A stretch of 64,000 bases of DNA from Kocuria dechangensis (GTDB lineage Bacteria > Actinomycetota > Actinomycetes > Actinomycetales > Micrococcaceae), in contig NZ_BMEQ01000017.1 in the NCBI RefSeq assembly GCF_014636775.1, forward strand, positions 1 through 64,000, given 5' to 3'. Position 1 is the stretch's first letter; the number at the start of each line of letters is the position of its first letter. A program made the position numbers and the translations under genes. This document shows, in pieces, positions 52,338-61,238 of the stretch. The notes under the pieces are model-generated. The model saw only the letters and a list, made by a program, of their open reading frames with translations. It did no database searches and was not told the DNA's origin.

Positions 52338-52482
52338 GCCGGCCGCGTCGCATACCGGTCGGGGATTGTCCGCAGGTGCGCACCGGCCCAGAATGAGGCG
52401 ACGGACGGGGGTCGGCCGCCGACGGGGAGCCGTCGCGGGAACGGGGCCCCGTCGCCCCGGACGACCTCCGAAGGGACCTCGA

Positions 52483-54261
52483 ATGCGCCGCCTGCTGAGA
52501 TTCTCCGTCCACGTCGCCGTCGCCGGCGTCCTCGCCTCCCTGGCCCTGGTGTGGGGCGGACCGGCCGTGGCCCGGACGGTGCCGCAGACACTGGCAGACA
52601 GCCGGCCCGTGCAGTCCGCGCCGGTGGAGGTGGGCTTCGCCGTCGACCACCTCGGGGTGGTGTGGAAGACCCCTGCCGGTCAGGAGCACGCCGAGGGCGC
52701 CGGCGGGCCGGAGCCCCACGGGGCGGTGCGCCTGCGCACGGACGGGGTGTGGGGGGAGTGGATCCCGCTGATCGAGGACGGGGTCCGCGGCGAGGGGCAG
52801 TGGGCCAGCGGCCTGGTGCCGGCCGGGGACGCCCAGGCCTACCAGGTCCGCGGGCTGCCGGAGGGGGCGGTCGCGGCCCGGGCGACGGCGATCAACACCA
52901 CCGACGGGCCGCGGGAGACGGTGGGCCGGACCCCGGGCGGGACCGCGCAGGCGCTGAACAGCAGCCAGTGCCGGTCGCGGGCCGACTGGGGCGCCGACGA
53001 GTCGCTGCGCCACGAGGCCGGCAAGGAGGTCTGGCCGGCGGAGTTCCAGGACGCCCAGGTGATGACCGTCCACCACAGCGCCACCGCCAACAACGACCAG
53101 GACCCGGCCGCGACCGTGCGGGCGATCTACCGCTACCACGCCGTCGACCAGGGCTTCGGTGACATCGGCTACCAGTACCTGGTCGACGAGTTCGGGATCG
53201 TCTACGAGGGCCGCTGGTCGGGCACGACCAGCACCTCCTGCGGGACCGCCGGCGGGACCGGGGCCGACTTCGCCCACCGGGACGGCACCGACCGGATCGT
53301 GACCGGCGCCCACGTGGCGGGGTGGAACTCGGGCAACATCGGGGTGGCCCTGATCGGGGAGTTCACCGCCCACCGCCGCTTCGGCGCGGACCCGAAGCCG
53401 GCGGCCGTGTCCTCCCTGGAGGACCTGCTCGCGGAACTGGCGGGACGCCACGGCATGGACCCACTGGCCGAGGTCACCTACCTCAACCCGGTCAGCGGCG
53501 CCCGGAGGGAGGTCGGGACCATCGGCGGGCACCGCGACTACGAGGCCACCGAGTGCCCCGGCGAACGCCTCTACGCCCAGCTGCCCACCATCCGCCTGCA
53601 CGTGGCGGACAGGATGGCGGCCTCCGCCGACGACCCGCCCGGCGTGGCCCTCACCGGCCCCGCCGACGGCGCCGTCGTGAGCGGGACGGTGCCGGTCACC
53701 GCCGAGGCCACCGACGACGTGGCGGTCGCCCGGGTGGCCTTCGCCGTGGACGGCGCCACCGTGGGCACCGACACCGACGGGACCGACGGGTGGTCGGCGT
53801 CCTGGGACAGCACCACCGTCGCCGACGGCACGCACACGCTCTCGGCGACCGCCACCGACACGGCCGGCCAGACGTCCACCGACCTGAGCGGCGTCACGGT
53901 CGCCAACGACGGCGGCACGTCCCCCTCGATGCACGTGGGCGACCTCGACGGGACCGCCCAGGCGCAGAAGAACCAGTGGAGGGCCACGGTGAGGGCCACC
54001 GTCGTCGACGCGACGGGACGGCCCGTGCCCGGGGCGGAGGTGGAGGGCACCTGGGGTGCCACCGGGGCGGCGGCCTCCTGCACGACCACCGCCGACGGCA
54101 CCTGTGCGGTGAGCAGCCCGCTGCTGCCCAGGACCACGGTCTCGGCGAGCTTCACCGTCAGCGCCCTGACGCACCCCGCCCTGGCCTACCGGGCGGCCGG
54201 CAACACCGATCCGGACGGGGACTCCGACGGCACCAGCATCACGGTGACCAGGGGCGGCTGA
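52483..54261 (+). CDS. Secreted PGRP/amidase-2 N-acetylmuramoyl-L-alanine amidase with Ig-like domain
   Basis: 592 aa. Signal peptide ends near residue 31 (AVARTV). An N-terminal beta-rich domain (~50-140) is followed by the amidase/peptidoglycan-recognition domain at ~160-370: SRADWGADES, VHHSAT with a zinc His (197/198), IGYQYLVDEFGIVYEGRW, IGGHRDYEATECPG with the second His and the Cys ligand. ~395-480 is an Ig-like domain (PVTAEATDDVAVARVAFAVDG), then a second beta domain (~490-592) with a Cys pair. Cell-wall amidase, likely in turnover or daughter-cell release. GAAGGGA precedes the ATG. Confidence 0.9.
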   Translation: MRRLLRFSVHVAVAGVLASLALVWGGPAVARTVPQTLADSRPVQSAPVEVGFAVDHLGVVWKTPAGQEHAEGAGGPEPHGAVRLRTDGVWGEWIPLIEDGVRGEGQWASGLVPAGDAQAYQVRGLPEGAVAARATAINTTDGPRETVGRTPGGTAQALNSSQCRSRADWGADESLRHEAGKEVWPAEFQDAQVMTVHHSATANNDQDPAATVRAIYRYHAVDQGFGDIGYQYLVDEFGIVYEGRWSGTTSTSCGTAGGTGADFAHRDGTDRIVTGAHVAGWNSGNIGVALIGEFTAHRRFGADPKPAAVSSLEDLLAELAGRHGMDPLAEVTYLNPVSGARREVGTIGGHRDYEATECPGERLYAQLPTIRLHVADRMAASADDPPGVALTGPADGAVVSGTVPVTAEATDDVAVARVAFAVDGATVGTDTDGTDGWSASWDSTTVADGTHTLSATATDTAGQTSTDLSGVTVANDGGTSPSMHVGDLDGTAQAQKNQWRATVRATVVDATGRPVPGAEVEGTWGATGAAASCTTTADGTCAVSSPLLPRTTVSASFTVSALTHPALAYRAAGNTDPDGDSDGTSITVTRGG

Positions 54262-54348
54262 GATCGGTGCGGGCGCCGGGACCAGGGGCGCCGCACCCGG
54301 CTGTGTCCCGGAGCGCAGTGCCCGGCTGCCTCCCGGAGCTGGAGCGCG

Positions 54349-54404
54349 GGTACGACGAAGGCCGGTCGTCCGAATCTCTTCGGACGACCGGCCTTCGTCG
54401 TACC
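54349..54404. terminator. Terminator hairpin after tRNA-Leu (26-bp perfect stem)
   Basis: Arms 54349-54374 and 54379-54404 are exact 26-nt reverse complements with a tctc loop. It lies just 3' of tRNA-Leu (minus strand) and ~90 bp 3' of the amidase gene (plus), so it can end both transcripts. Confidence 0.88.
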
Positions 54405-54407
54405 TGG

Positions 54408-54494
54408 TGGTGCGCGAGGGGGGAGTTGAACCCCCACGCCCTTTCGGGCACACGGACCTGAACCGTGCGCGTCTGCCTATTCCGCCACTCGCGC
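54408..54494 (-). tRNA. tRNA-Leu (CAG)
   Basis: 87 nt including encoded CCA (54408-54410); acceptor GCGCGAG (54488-54494 in complement) pairs with CTCGCGC (54412-54418). A long variable arm, with the stem gtgcccgaaagggcg typical of class II tRNAs. The anticodon loop is ttCAGgt, so the anticodon is CAG, reading CUG. It is on the minus strand with a 26-bp hairpin right after it. Confidence 0.95.
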
Positions 54495-54642
54495 TCGTCG
54501 AACACCGTCGGTTTCCCGCGGTGAGCAACGACGACAATCCTACCCACAACCGGCCCGGAATGGCCAATCGCGGACGGGGCGTCCCGCCAGTACGCTGGGT
54601 CCACCCCGCCACCGGGGCTCAGCATCGAGCAGGGGAGCGCCC

Positions 54643-55500
54643 ATGGAACCCGACCACCAGCACCTCGAGGAGAAGCGCAAGGAGCTGGGCCGCACGGACG
54701 AGCCGGTCGAGGACGAGCTGGTCGAGGAGTTCGAGAACACCGTCGCCGAGGGCGCCGACCGGCTCAGCCGCACGTGGCGGGCGCTGGCCATCACGGGGCT
54801 GTTCGGCGGCATCGACGTGGGGCTGGGCATCATGGCGATGCTCGCCGTGAAGGAGGCCACCGGCTCACCGCTGCTGGCGGGCATGGCCTTCGGCATCGGC
54901 CTGTTCGCCCTCCGCCTGGCCCACTCCGAGCTGTTCACCGAGGACTTCCTCATCCCGATCAACGCGGTCCTCGCCCGGCACGGCACCTGGCTCCAGCTGG
55001 TCCGCCTGTGGGCCGTGACGCTGGTCGCCAACCTGGCCGGCGGGTGGCTGTTCATGTGGGTGGTGGCCGCCGCGTTCCCGGACCTGGAGCAGACGCTCGT
55101 CGAGACCTCCCTGCAGTACATGGAGGGCGGGCTGACCCTGGAGACCGCGGCCCTGGCCGTGCTCGCCGGCAGCACCATCACCCTGACCACCCGGATGAGC
55201 CAGGGCACGGACAACGACGTCGTCACCGCGCTCATCGCCCTCATCGGCGGGCTGCTCGTGGTCGGCCTGGGCATGCTCCACGGGGCGCTGAACTCCATCG
55301 TGATCTTCGGCGCCATGCACACGGGCGCCGCGATCTCCTACACCGACTGGTTCGTGTGGTTCCTGTGGGTCATCCCGCTGAACATGGTGGGCGGGCTGGT
55401 GATCATCACCCTGCCGCGCCTGACCCGCACGCTCGAGCTGCTGAAGAAGGAGCGAGCCAAGCAGGCGCACAGGCTCGAGGAGCAGGGCCTGGCGGGCTGA
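54643..55500 (+). CDS. Formate/nitrite transporter (FNT) family protein
   Basis: 285 aa. The first ~45 residues are charged (EEKRKELGR..VEDELVEEFE). Then there are six TM helices of the FNT channel fold: WRALAITGLFGGIDVGLGIMAM, GMAFGIGLFALRLAHSELFTEDFLIPI (a variant of the FNT Gly/Ser-Glu-Leu-Phe-Thr block), WLFMWVV, and LNMVGGLVIITLP at the end. The closest pattern is E. coli YfdC. Pentameric channels of this family pass small monovalent anions; the ligand here is unknown. The stop is 5 bp from a convergent gene. Confidence 0.87.
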   Translation: MEPDHQHLEEKRKELGRTDEPVEDELVEEFENTVAEGADRLSRTWRALAITGLFGGIDVGLGIMAMLAVKEATGSPLLAGMAFGIGLFALRLAHSELFTEDFLIPINAVLARHGTWLQLVRLWAVTLVANLAGGWLFMWVVAAAFPDLEQTLVETSLQYMEGGLTLETAALAVLAGSTITLTTRMSQGTDNDVVTALIALIGGLLVVGLGMLHGALNSIVIFGAMHTGAAISYTDWFVWFLWVIPLNMVGGLVIITLPRLTRTLELLKKERAKQAHRLEEQGLAG

Positions 55501-55504
55501 GCCG

Positions 55505-56287
55505 TCACACGACCGCCAGGCCGGTGGTCAGGGCGAACGCGCCCCACAGCCCGGCCAGGGCGAACACCGTGACGGGGGCGAGCAGCACCAGCTCCCCGGC
55601 CGACCCGGCGTTGCCGAGCAGCGGCACCGCGAGGAAGGACCGGTTCTTGTACAGCGCCCGCGGCAGGGGCAGGGGGATCCGCAGGGGGTAGAGCAGGTGG
55701 ATCCCGCGCGTGGTCAGCAGGTCCCCGGCCAGGTGCGCCACCACCCCCGTGAACACCGCGATGGGGAACCACCACTCGTGCGCCGGCGGGTACAGGCCGA
55801 CGACGACGCCCAGCGCGATCCCCACGACCCAGTCGAGCTTCGCGATGCGGTCCGGCACGAACGCCAGCACCTTCACCGCGAACGCGATGAGCAGCACGGA
55901 CATCACCGCGGCCAGCGGCCACACCCATCCCAGGCCGTCGATCGGCAGGCCGACCTTCTGCGCGACCGCCGCCAGCCCGGTGAACGCGGCCACGCCGAGC
56001 AGGGAGTGGGTGCCGCGCCGGTGCCCGCCCGAGAGCCGGCCGATCCCGCGGGCCAGCCACCCGGACAGCGGCGGCAGGGACCGGGCCACGGTCCCTCCGG
56101 GGTGGTCGAGGTCCGGCAGCAGCGCCGCGCCGGCGGTGACGACGGCGCCCGTGAGGACTCCCGCGTGGCCGACGTCCACGACCCCCCACCCGATCGGTAT
56201 CACCAGGTCCTGCAGGCGCAGCTGGTAGTCGGCTGTCAGTGCCACCCACGCGGCCGCCCCGCAGGCCGCATGGCTCGGTCCCATCAT
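55505..56287 (-). CDS. YdjM-like integral membrane protein, metal-dependent hydrolase family
   Basis: 260 aa. Seven or eight TM helices. Signature motifs: GPSHAACGAA at the start, LLPDLDHPGGTVARSLPP, GGHRRGTHSLLGV and VAHLAGDLLTTRGIHLLYP. These are the conserved His/Asp sites of the DUF457/YdjM family ('LexA-binding, inner-membrane-associated hydrolase'). ATG at 56287 with AGGAGG ~10 nt upstream; a second ATG is next to it. The biochemical role is unknown; E. coli YdjM is SOS-induced. Confidence 0.85.
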   Translation of the reverse strand: MMGPSHAACGAAAWVALTADYQLRLQDLVIPIGWGVVDVGHAGVLTGAVVTAGAALLPDLDHPGGTVARSLPPLSGWLARGIGRLSGGHRRGTHSLLGVAAFTGLAAVAQKVGLPIDGLGWVWPLAAVMSVLLIAFAVKVLAFVPDRIAKLDWVVGIALGVVVGLYPPAHEWWFPIAVFTGVVAHLAGDLLTTRGIHLLYPLRIPLPLPRALYKNRSFLAVPLLGNAGSAGELVLLAPVTVFALAGLWGAFALTTGLAVV

Positions 56288-56482
56288 GGAAGTGATGTCC
56301 TCCTCGGATCTCCGCTCACAGTGGGGTCCGGGCGGTCCTCACCGCCGGAAACACTATGCGACCGGCCGGACACCACGGGAGAGGCCGGCGCGGGGCGGGG
56401 CGCGCGTCGGCCGCGTCCGTGGCGCCGGCCCCCGCCGCTCCGTAGGCTGAGCGCCACGCACTCCCCGAGAAAGGACGCCGCC

Positions 56483-56575
56483 GTGCTCCGAGACCCCCGC
56501 ACCGGCCCCCAGGGGCGTCGTGCCCCCCGCGCCGGCCACGGCCGGACCGCCGGCGCGACCGGGCGCACCGCGTGA
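56483..56575 (+). CDS. Short Arg/Gly-rich leader ORF upstream of the DJ-1-like gene
   Basis: 30 codons from GTG at 56483, preceded by AGAAAGGA. The product is Arg/Gly/Pro/Ala-rich without a hydrophobic segment. Its TGA (56573-56575) overlaps the next GTG (56572-56574) as GTGA. The DJ-1-like gene has no good ribosome site of its own. The pattern equals that of the leader ORF upstream of mrpF. May be a coupled leader or chance. Confidence 0.38.
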   Translation: MLRDPRTGPQGRRAPRAGHGRTAGATGRTA

Positions 56576-57198
56576 AGGCCGTCGTCCTGTACACCACGGC
56601 CACGATGGCCGACGCGGAGTACGGGCCCGTCGTGGACGGCGTCGCCCTCGGGGGCCGCCTGGGCCCGGGCGGGTACCGCGTGGTGACCGCCAGCGACGGC
56701 CCCCAGGACCTCGTGACCACCCTCGGCGGGCTGCGCCTGCGGCCCGAGACCACCCTGGCGGAGCTGGACCCCGACGAGATCGCCCTGCTCGTCCTGCCCG
56801 GCGCGGCGACCTGGCACCGGGGCCACCAGGCGGTCCTGGGACTGGTCCAGCAGCTGCTCGAGCGGGGGACGCCGGTGGCGGCGATCGGCGCCGCGGCCCT
56901 CGGCCTCGCCCGGACCGGCCTGCTCAACGAGCGGCGGCACACCGCGGACACCCCCCAGCTGCTCGCCGGCGCACACGCGTACACGGGAGCGGACCACTGG
57001 GAGCCGGCGCGCACGGTCGAGGACGGGGACGTCATCACCGCGCCCGGCTCCGCGCCGGTCGCCTTCGCCCGCGCCGTGCTCGCCCGCCTGCACCTCCTCC
57101 CGCCGAGCGCGCTGGAGGCCTGGTACGGGCTGCACACCACGGGCGACCGCGAGTTCCGCGACCGGCTCACGGCCTTCGAGCAGCAGCGCTCGACCTGA
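56572..57198 (+). CDS. DJ-1/PfpI family protein lacking the nucleophilic cysteine
   Basis: 208 aa. Glutamine-amidotransferase-like fold: KAVVLYTTATMADAEYGP at the N-terminus, LAELDPDEIALLVLPGAATW mid-way. The nucleophile elbow usually reads AAICGAT; here it is AAIGAAALGLARTGLLN, so the Cys is missing, although GLARTGLLNERRHTA is otherwise typical. The C-terminal region retains DHWEPARTVEDGDVITAPGSAPVAFARAVL, as in DJ-1 family proteins. Probably a non-enzymatic homologue, perhaps a binding or regulatory protein. GTG at 56572 overlaps the stop of a short leader ORF. Confidence 0.82.
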   Translation: MKAVVLYTTATMADAEYGPVVDGVALGGRLGPGGYRVVTASDGPQDLVTTLGGLRLRPETTLAELDPDEIALLVLPGAATWHRGHQAVLGLVQQLLERGTPVAAIGAAALGLARTGLLNERRHTADTPQLLAGAHAYTGADHWEPARTVEDGDVITAPGSAPVAFARAVLARLHLLPPSALEAWYGLHTTGDREFRDRLTAFEQQRST

Positions 57199-57217
57199 GC
57201 CGTCCTCGAGGCGCCGC

Positions 57218-57517
57218 TCAGGGGGCGTGATCCGGCGGGGGGACGCGCCGCCACCCGGCGGAGTCGACCTCGACGACGGCGGGGGCCCGCCCGCCGAGGC
57301 CCCGCTCCCGCAGCGCCTGCGCCACGTCCCCGGCCGGGGCCGCGACCACGAACGTCTCGCCGCGGAACAGGTCGGCCGTGTCCTCGACCAGTCGCACCAG
57401 CTCCTCGGCGCCGTGCGCCCCCAGCCGCTCCGCCACGGGAAGGCGGGCGAGCCACGCAGGGGGCGGGACGGCGTCGTCGAGCAGGACGGCGGTGGCCGGG
57501 CACTGCAGATCGCTCAC
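57218..57517 (-). CDS. Hypothetical protein
   Basis: 99 aa, from GTG at 57517 after a clear AAGGAGG site. Mixed composition with short hydrophobic runs (FVVAAPAGDVAQALRERGLGG) and a Pro-rich end (RRVPPPDHAP). No signal, TM or known motif. It lies 267 bp 5' of the acyltransferase start's gene end (57567) on the same strand, so they are probably co-transcribed. Function unknown. Confidence 0.62.
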   Translation of the reverse strand: MSDLQCPATAVLLDDAVPPPAWLARLPVAERLGAHGAEELVRLVEDTADLFRGETFVVAAPAGDVAQALRERGLGGRAPAVVEVDSAGWRRVPPPDHAP

Positions 57518-57566
57518 GGTGTCCTCCTTCCGGGGAGCCGGGTGCCGCGGGCTGTCCGCCGCGGGC

Positions 57567-58784
57567 TCAGGCCGCGACCGGTGCCCAGCCCGCGGCGAAG
57601 CCCAGGGCCAGGGAGGCGGAGAGGGACACGGTGGTCACCGCGACCGCCACCGCCAGGGTACGGGCCGGCCGGGCCCTGGCCCACGACCACCGGGCCCCCG
57701 GCAGCTCGACCCACCGGCGGGTCGCTCCCGCCAGCAGCAGGACCACGGCGATCAGCGCGACCTTGTCCCAGCCCGTCGGCTCGCGGCCGAGCACGAACGG
57801 GAGCACGAGGACCAGGGGCCAGTGCCAGAGGTAGACCGAGTAGGAGACGTCGCCGAGCCACTGCACCGGGCGGCGATCGGTGAGGGGCTCGAGGCCCGTC
57901 CGCCGCACGGTCTCGCCGCCCGCGAGGATCGCGGCCGCCGCGAGCACCGGGGCGAGGGCGCCGACCCCGGGGAACTCGACGCCGTGGTAGACGACCCCGC
58001 AGACCAGCACGGTGGTCCAGCCCAGGGCGACGACCGCGCGGGCCACGGCGGGGCGCCGGGGCACGCCCACCCCGAGGGCCACGAGCGCGCCGGCGCCGAA
58101 CTCCCACACGCGGGTCCAGGTGGAGAAGTACGCCGTCTGGCTCGACAGCTCGGTCTGTGCGACGCCCAGCAGGAAGCTGGCCCCGGTGACCACCGCCACG
58201 ACGGTCAGGACGCGGCGCCGCCCCCGGTCCTGGGCGCCCGCGCGCCGGGCGCGCCGGACCGCCAGGAGCAGGAGGACGGGCCACACCAGGTAGAACTGCT
58301 CCTCGACCGACAGGGACCAGAAGTGCTGGAAGGGGGTGGGGAGCCCGTCCGGCGAGAACGCGGGGAGGGTGCTGAGCGCCATGAGCCAGTTCTGCCCGTA
58401 GAGGGTGCCGCCGAGGCCCTCGAGGGCGGTGCGGGTCCAGTTCTCCCGGGGCAGCGCGAACCACACCAGGGCCGTGGCGGCGACCGAGACGAGCGCCGCG
58501 GCCGGCAGCAGGCGCCGCGCGCGACGGGCGAAGAAGCCCTTGAGGTCCAGGGTCCCGGTGCGCCGCAGCTCGCGGACCAGCTGGCCGGTGATCAGGTACC
58601 CGGACACCACGAAGAACAGGTCCACCCCCACGTACCCGCCGGACAGCAGACCGGAGGGCCAGAGGTGGTCGAGCACCACGAAGAGCACGGCGAGGGCGCG
58701 CAGGGCCTGGATGTCCTTGCGCTTGGCGGGGCCCGTCCCGGGACGGGACGGGGGGCGAACGTCGGTGGGGATCGGCGTGGTCAC
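57567..58784 (-). CDS. Acyltransferase family 3 membrane protein (OafA/YrhL type, TM part only)
   Basis: 405 aa. Ten or so TM helices of the acyltransferase-3 family. Conserved blocks: IQALRALAVLFVVLDHL with the catalytic His, GGYVGVDLFFVVSGYLITG, FFARRARRLLPAAAL, and HFWSLSVEEQFYLVWPVLL. There is a late DVSYSVYLWHWPL. Longer relatives have a C-terminal SGNH hydrolase domain; this one ends after the last helix, so it is the short form. Members O-acetylate surface polysaccharide or peptidoglycan. Start at GTG 58784; the leader has no strong ribosome site. Confidence 0.87.
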   Translation of the reverse strand: MTTPIPTDVRPPSRPGTGPAKRKDIQALRALAVLFVVLDHLWPSGLLSGGYVGVDLFFVVSGYLITGQLVRELRRTGTLDLKGFFARRARRLLPAAALVSVAATALVWFALPRENWTRTALEGLGGTLYGQNWLMALSTLPAFSPDGLPTPFQHFWSLSVEEQFYLVWPVLLLLAVRRARRAGAQDRGRRRVLTVVAVVTGASFLLGVAQTELSSQTAYFSTWTRVWEFGAGALVALGVGVPRRPAVARAVVALGWTTVLVCGVVYHGVEFPGVGALAPVLAAAAILAGGETVRRTGLEPLTDRRPVQWLGDVSYSVYLWHWPLVLVLPFVLGREPTGWDKVALIAVVLLLAGATRRWVELPGARWSWARARPARTLAVAVAVTTVSLSASLALGFAAGWAPVAA

Positions 58785-58913
58785 GACGGACGAGGCTAGC
58801 AGGGCGCTCTGTTCGCCTGCCCTTCGCCGGCCGGTGGCCCGCAGATCGACCGGGCGCAACGTGGGCCCGGGAGGGTGGCGCCGTCCCCTTCCACCCCCCT
58901 CCGGAGGAACCCC

Positions 58914-60101
58914 GTGCCCCAGACCCCGTCCCCGTCCCTCGGCCGCCGCCACCTGCTCGGCCTCGGCGCCGCCGCCGCCACCGCCGTCGGCGCGCTCGCC
59001 GTCCGGCCCGCGGCGGCCGCCCCCGCCCCGGCCGCCGAGGACTCCGGCCTCTCGTTCGCCGCGGACGGCACGTTCCGGGTGGTCCAGTTCAACGACACCC
59101 AGGACAACCACCGCACCGACGTCCGCACCCTCCAGCTGATGGAGCGCACCCTCGACCGGGAGAAGCCGCAGTTCGTCGTCCTCAACGGCGACGTCGTCAA
59201 CGGCGACATGACCACCGCCGAGCAGGTCCGGCAGGCCTACAACAACGTGGTGCTGCCCATGGAGGAGCGGCGGATCCCGTGGGCCGTGACCTTCGGCAAC
59301 CACGACGAGGACTCCGCGCCCGCCACCGGGATGACCGAGCCGAAGATCCTCGAGTTCCTCCGGAGCTACCCCCACAACCGCAACGCCGCCACCCGCGGCG
59401 TCAGCGGCCACGCCAACTCGGTGCTCACCGTGCGCAGCCCCCGCGGCCGCGGGCCCGGCCTGGCCCTGTGGCTGCTGGACTCGGGACGCTACTCCCCGGA
59501 GACCGTCGCCGGGCAGAAGATCGAGGAGTACACCTACGAGACCGTCCACGCCGATCAGGTCGCCTGGTACCGCGAGCGCTCCCTGGCCCTGGAGAAGCAG
59601 GCCGGCGCCCCGGTCCCCGGCCTGATGTTCTTCCACATCCCGCTCTGGGAGCACCGCTTCATGTGGTTCGGCTCGCCCACGGAGTGGACCGACGAGGCCC
59701 ACGCGAAGGCGCTCGCCAAGCACTCGATCGAGGGCGAGCGCAACGAGCGCGAGTACACCGCCCACTTCAACCCGGGCCTGTTCCTGGCGGCCCTGGAGCG
59801 CGGTGACGTCAAGGGCATCTTCTGCGGCCACGACCACATCAACACCTACGCGGGCGACTACTTCGGCATCAGGCTCGGCTACGGCCCCGGCACCGGGTTC
59901 GCCACCTACGGCCTGGACGGCGCCGAGAAGCACCGGCTGCGCGGCGCCCGCGTGTTCGACCTCGACGAGCAGCACCCCGGCGTCCTGAAGGCCACCCGCA
60001 CGGTCCTCGCCTCGGACCTGGGCATCGACCTGTCGACCAAGGCGCAGCAGCTGCCCGAGCCGAGGCCGCTGCCCGAGCCGAGGCCGCTGCCCGCCCGCTG
60101 A
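58914..60101 (+). CDS. Secreted (probably Tat) metallophosphoesterase
   Basis: 395 aa. GTG at 58914 with GGAGGA upstream. Tat-type N-terminus GRRHLLGLGAAAATAVGALA, cleaved near AAAA. Calcineurin-like phosphoesterase signature: VVQFNDTQDN, VVLNGDVVNGDM, VTFGNHDED, a metal His in MFFHIPLWEH, and IFCGHDHINTYAGDY. All metal-binding blocks are present. The first block has Asn-Asp in place of the common Asp-x-His. The C-terminus ends in LPEPRPLPEPRPLPAR, encoded by an 18-bp direct repeat at 60051-60086. Likely acts on an extracellular phosphomonoester or diester. Confidence 0.88.
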   Translation: MPQTPSPSLGRRHLLGLGAAAATAVGALAVRPAAAAPAPAAEDSGLSFAADGTFRVVQFNDTQDNHRTDVRTLQLMERTLDREKPQFVVLNGDVVNGDMTTAEQVRQAYNNVVLPMEERRIPWAVTFGNHDEDSAPATGMTEPKILEFLRSYPHNRNAATRGVSGHANSVLTVRSPRGRGPGLALWLLDSGRYSPETVAGQKIEEYTYETVHADQVAWYRERSLALEKQAGAPVPGLMFFHIPLWEHRFMWFGSPTEWTDEAHAKALAKHSIEGERNEREYTAHFNPGLFLAALERGDVKGIFCGHDHINTYAGDYFGIRLGYGPGTGFATYGLDGAEKHRLRGARVFDLDEQHPGVLKATRTVLASDLGIDLSTKAQQLPEPRPLPEPRPLPAR

Positions 60102-60164
60102 CGGGCCCTTCCGGTCGGGCGGCGGCCCCTTCCGGTCGGGCGGCGGCTGCGGGAGACTGGGACC

Positions 60165-60416
60165 ATGAGCGATCCCGTGGACCCGATCACCGCGGCCGCC
60201 GCCCGGGCTCGGCTGGCGGCCGACGCCCACCGCGGCGTCGAGACCGACCCCTGGATCGCGGGGCTCGCCGAGCCGGCCGGACCGCACCGGCCGGGAGTCC
60301 CGCGGCACTCCGCGGCGGACGTCCTGTCCGGGCGCGACGACGCCCACACCGTCGCCTCCGAGGGCGAGCGCCGCGCACGGGAGTGGAGCCAGGACCTCGG
60401 GAACCGCGGCGGCTGA
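60165..60416 (+). CDS. Small hypothetical protein
   Basis: 83 aa, ATG at 60165. Hydrophilic, rich in Ala, Asp, Arg, Gly and Pro, with no membrane segment. It starts MSDPVDPITAAAARARLAADAHRG and ends with a charged ERRAREWSQDLGNRGG. I recognise no family. A weak GGGA lies upstream. Its stop is 18 bp from the convergent YdcF-like gene. Probability of being real is moderate. Confidence 0.5.
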   Translation: MSDPVDPITAAAARARLAADAHRGVETDPWIAGLAEPAGPHRPGVPRHSAADVLSGRDDAHTVASEGERRAREWSQDLGNRGG

Positions 60417-60434
60417 GGCCGCACGGGCCGGGAG

Positions 60435-61061
60435 TCAGCCCAGGGACTTCGGCCGCCCCGGCAGCTGCTGGTCACAGCCCGGGGTGAGCCACGCCTTCAC
60501 GAAGGCCCCCGACTGGTAGCGGAACTGTCGCAGGACCTCCGAGGGGCCAAAACGGTAGTCGAAGGCGAGCACGTCGAGCTCCCCGGGATAGCAGCGCTCG
60601 AGAAGCAGGCGCGCCCGCGGGACGTGCTGCCGGAAGGTGAGGGCGCTGACGTGGTCCCAGCCACGGTGCTCGGCAAGTTCCCGGAGTTTCATGGCCTCCC
60701 CCTGCGTGGTCGAGGGGTCGGGTGCGAAACAGACCACCTTGTAGCCGAGGTCCTCGGTGCAGAAGTCCTTCTCCTCCATGAACCGCAGGTCCTCGGCGGA
60801 GTGCCCGGACCGTGGGCTGGGCGTGGCCACCACCAGGACCGGGGCTGCGCCCTCGTCCATCAACCGGAACGCCTCGGCCATGCGGACCGGGTCATGGGGG
60901 CCCAGGACGAACAGGGCGTCCGACGGCGAGAGTGCGTCGACCCGGGGATGCTGCAGGACGGCCCAGCACGTGAGCAGCCACACCAGTCCCAGGACGAGCA
61001 CTCCCACGGCGGCGCGGAGCCCCCATCGCGTGGCGCGGCGGCCGGACGTGCGGACGGTCAT
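60435..61061 (-). CDS. YdcF/SanA-like membrane protein (DUF218)
   Basis: 208 aa. ATG at 61061 with GGAGA upstream. One TM anchor (about 12-34), then the DUF218 domain: DALFVLGPHDPVRMAEAFRLMDEGAAPVLVVATP, then DPSTTQGEAMKLRELA and VSALTFRQHVPRARLLLERCY. These equal the ALVLGG.../ST-GEA/TS-HM-RA pattern of SanA/ElyC/YdcF proteins, which affect envelope integrity, though the first block reads VLGP rather than VLGG. Function: probably envelope or vancomycin-type barrier; unproven. Composition is less GC-biased than its neighbours. Confidence 0.78.
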   Translation of the reverse strand: MTVRTSGRRATRWGLRAAVGVLVLGLVWLLTCWAVLQHPRVDALSPSDALFVLGPHDPVRMAEAFRLMDEGAAPVLVVATPSPRSGHSAEDLRFMEEKDFCTEDLGYKVVCFAPDPSTTQGEAMKLRELAEHRGWDHVSALTFRQHVPRARLLLERCYPGELDVLAFDYRFGPSEVLRQFRYQSGAFVKAWLTPGCDQQLPGRPKSLG

Positions 61062-61238
61062 GCGGCTCTCCCCATCGGCTCGGTCCGGGCGTGCTCGGGT
61101 CCAGCCCGATTCTTCCACCCGTGGCCCGTGCAGCCCATGCCGGTGGTGACCGGCTCCGTCACGGGGTCACGGAGCCTTCCCCGGGGCGCCGAGAACTACG
61201 CTGGGACAGAATTCGCGACGTGGAGGGAGAAGGACCGC

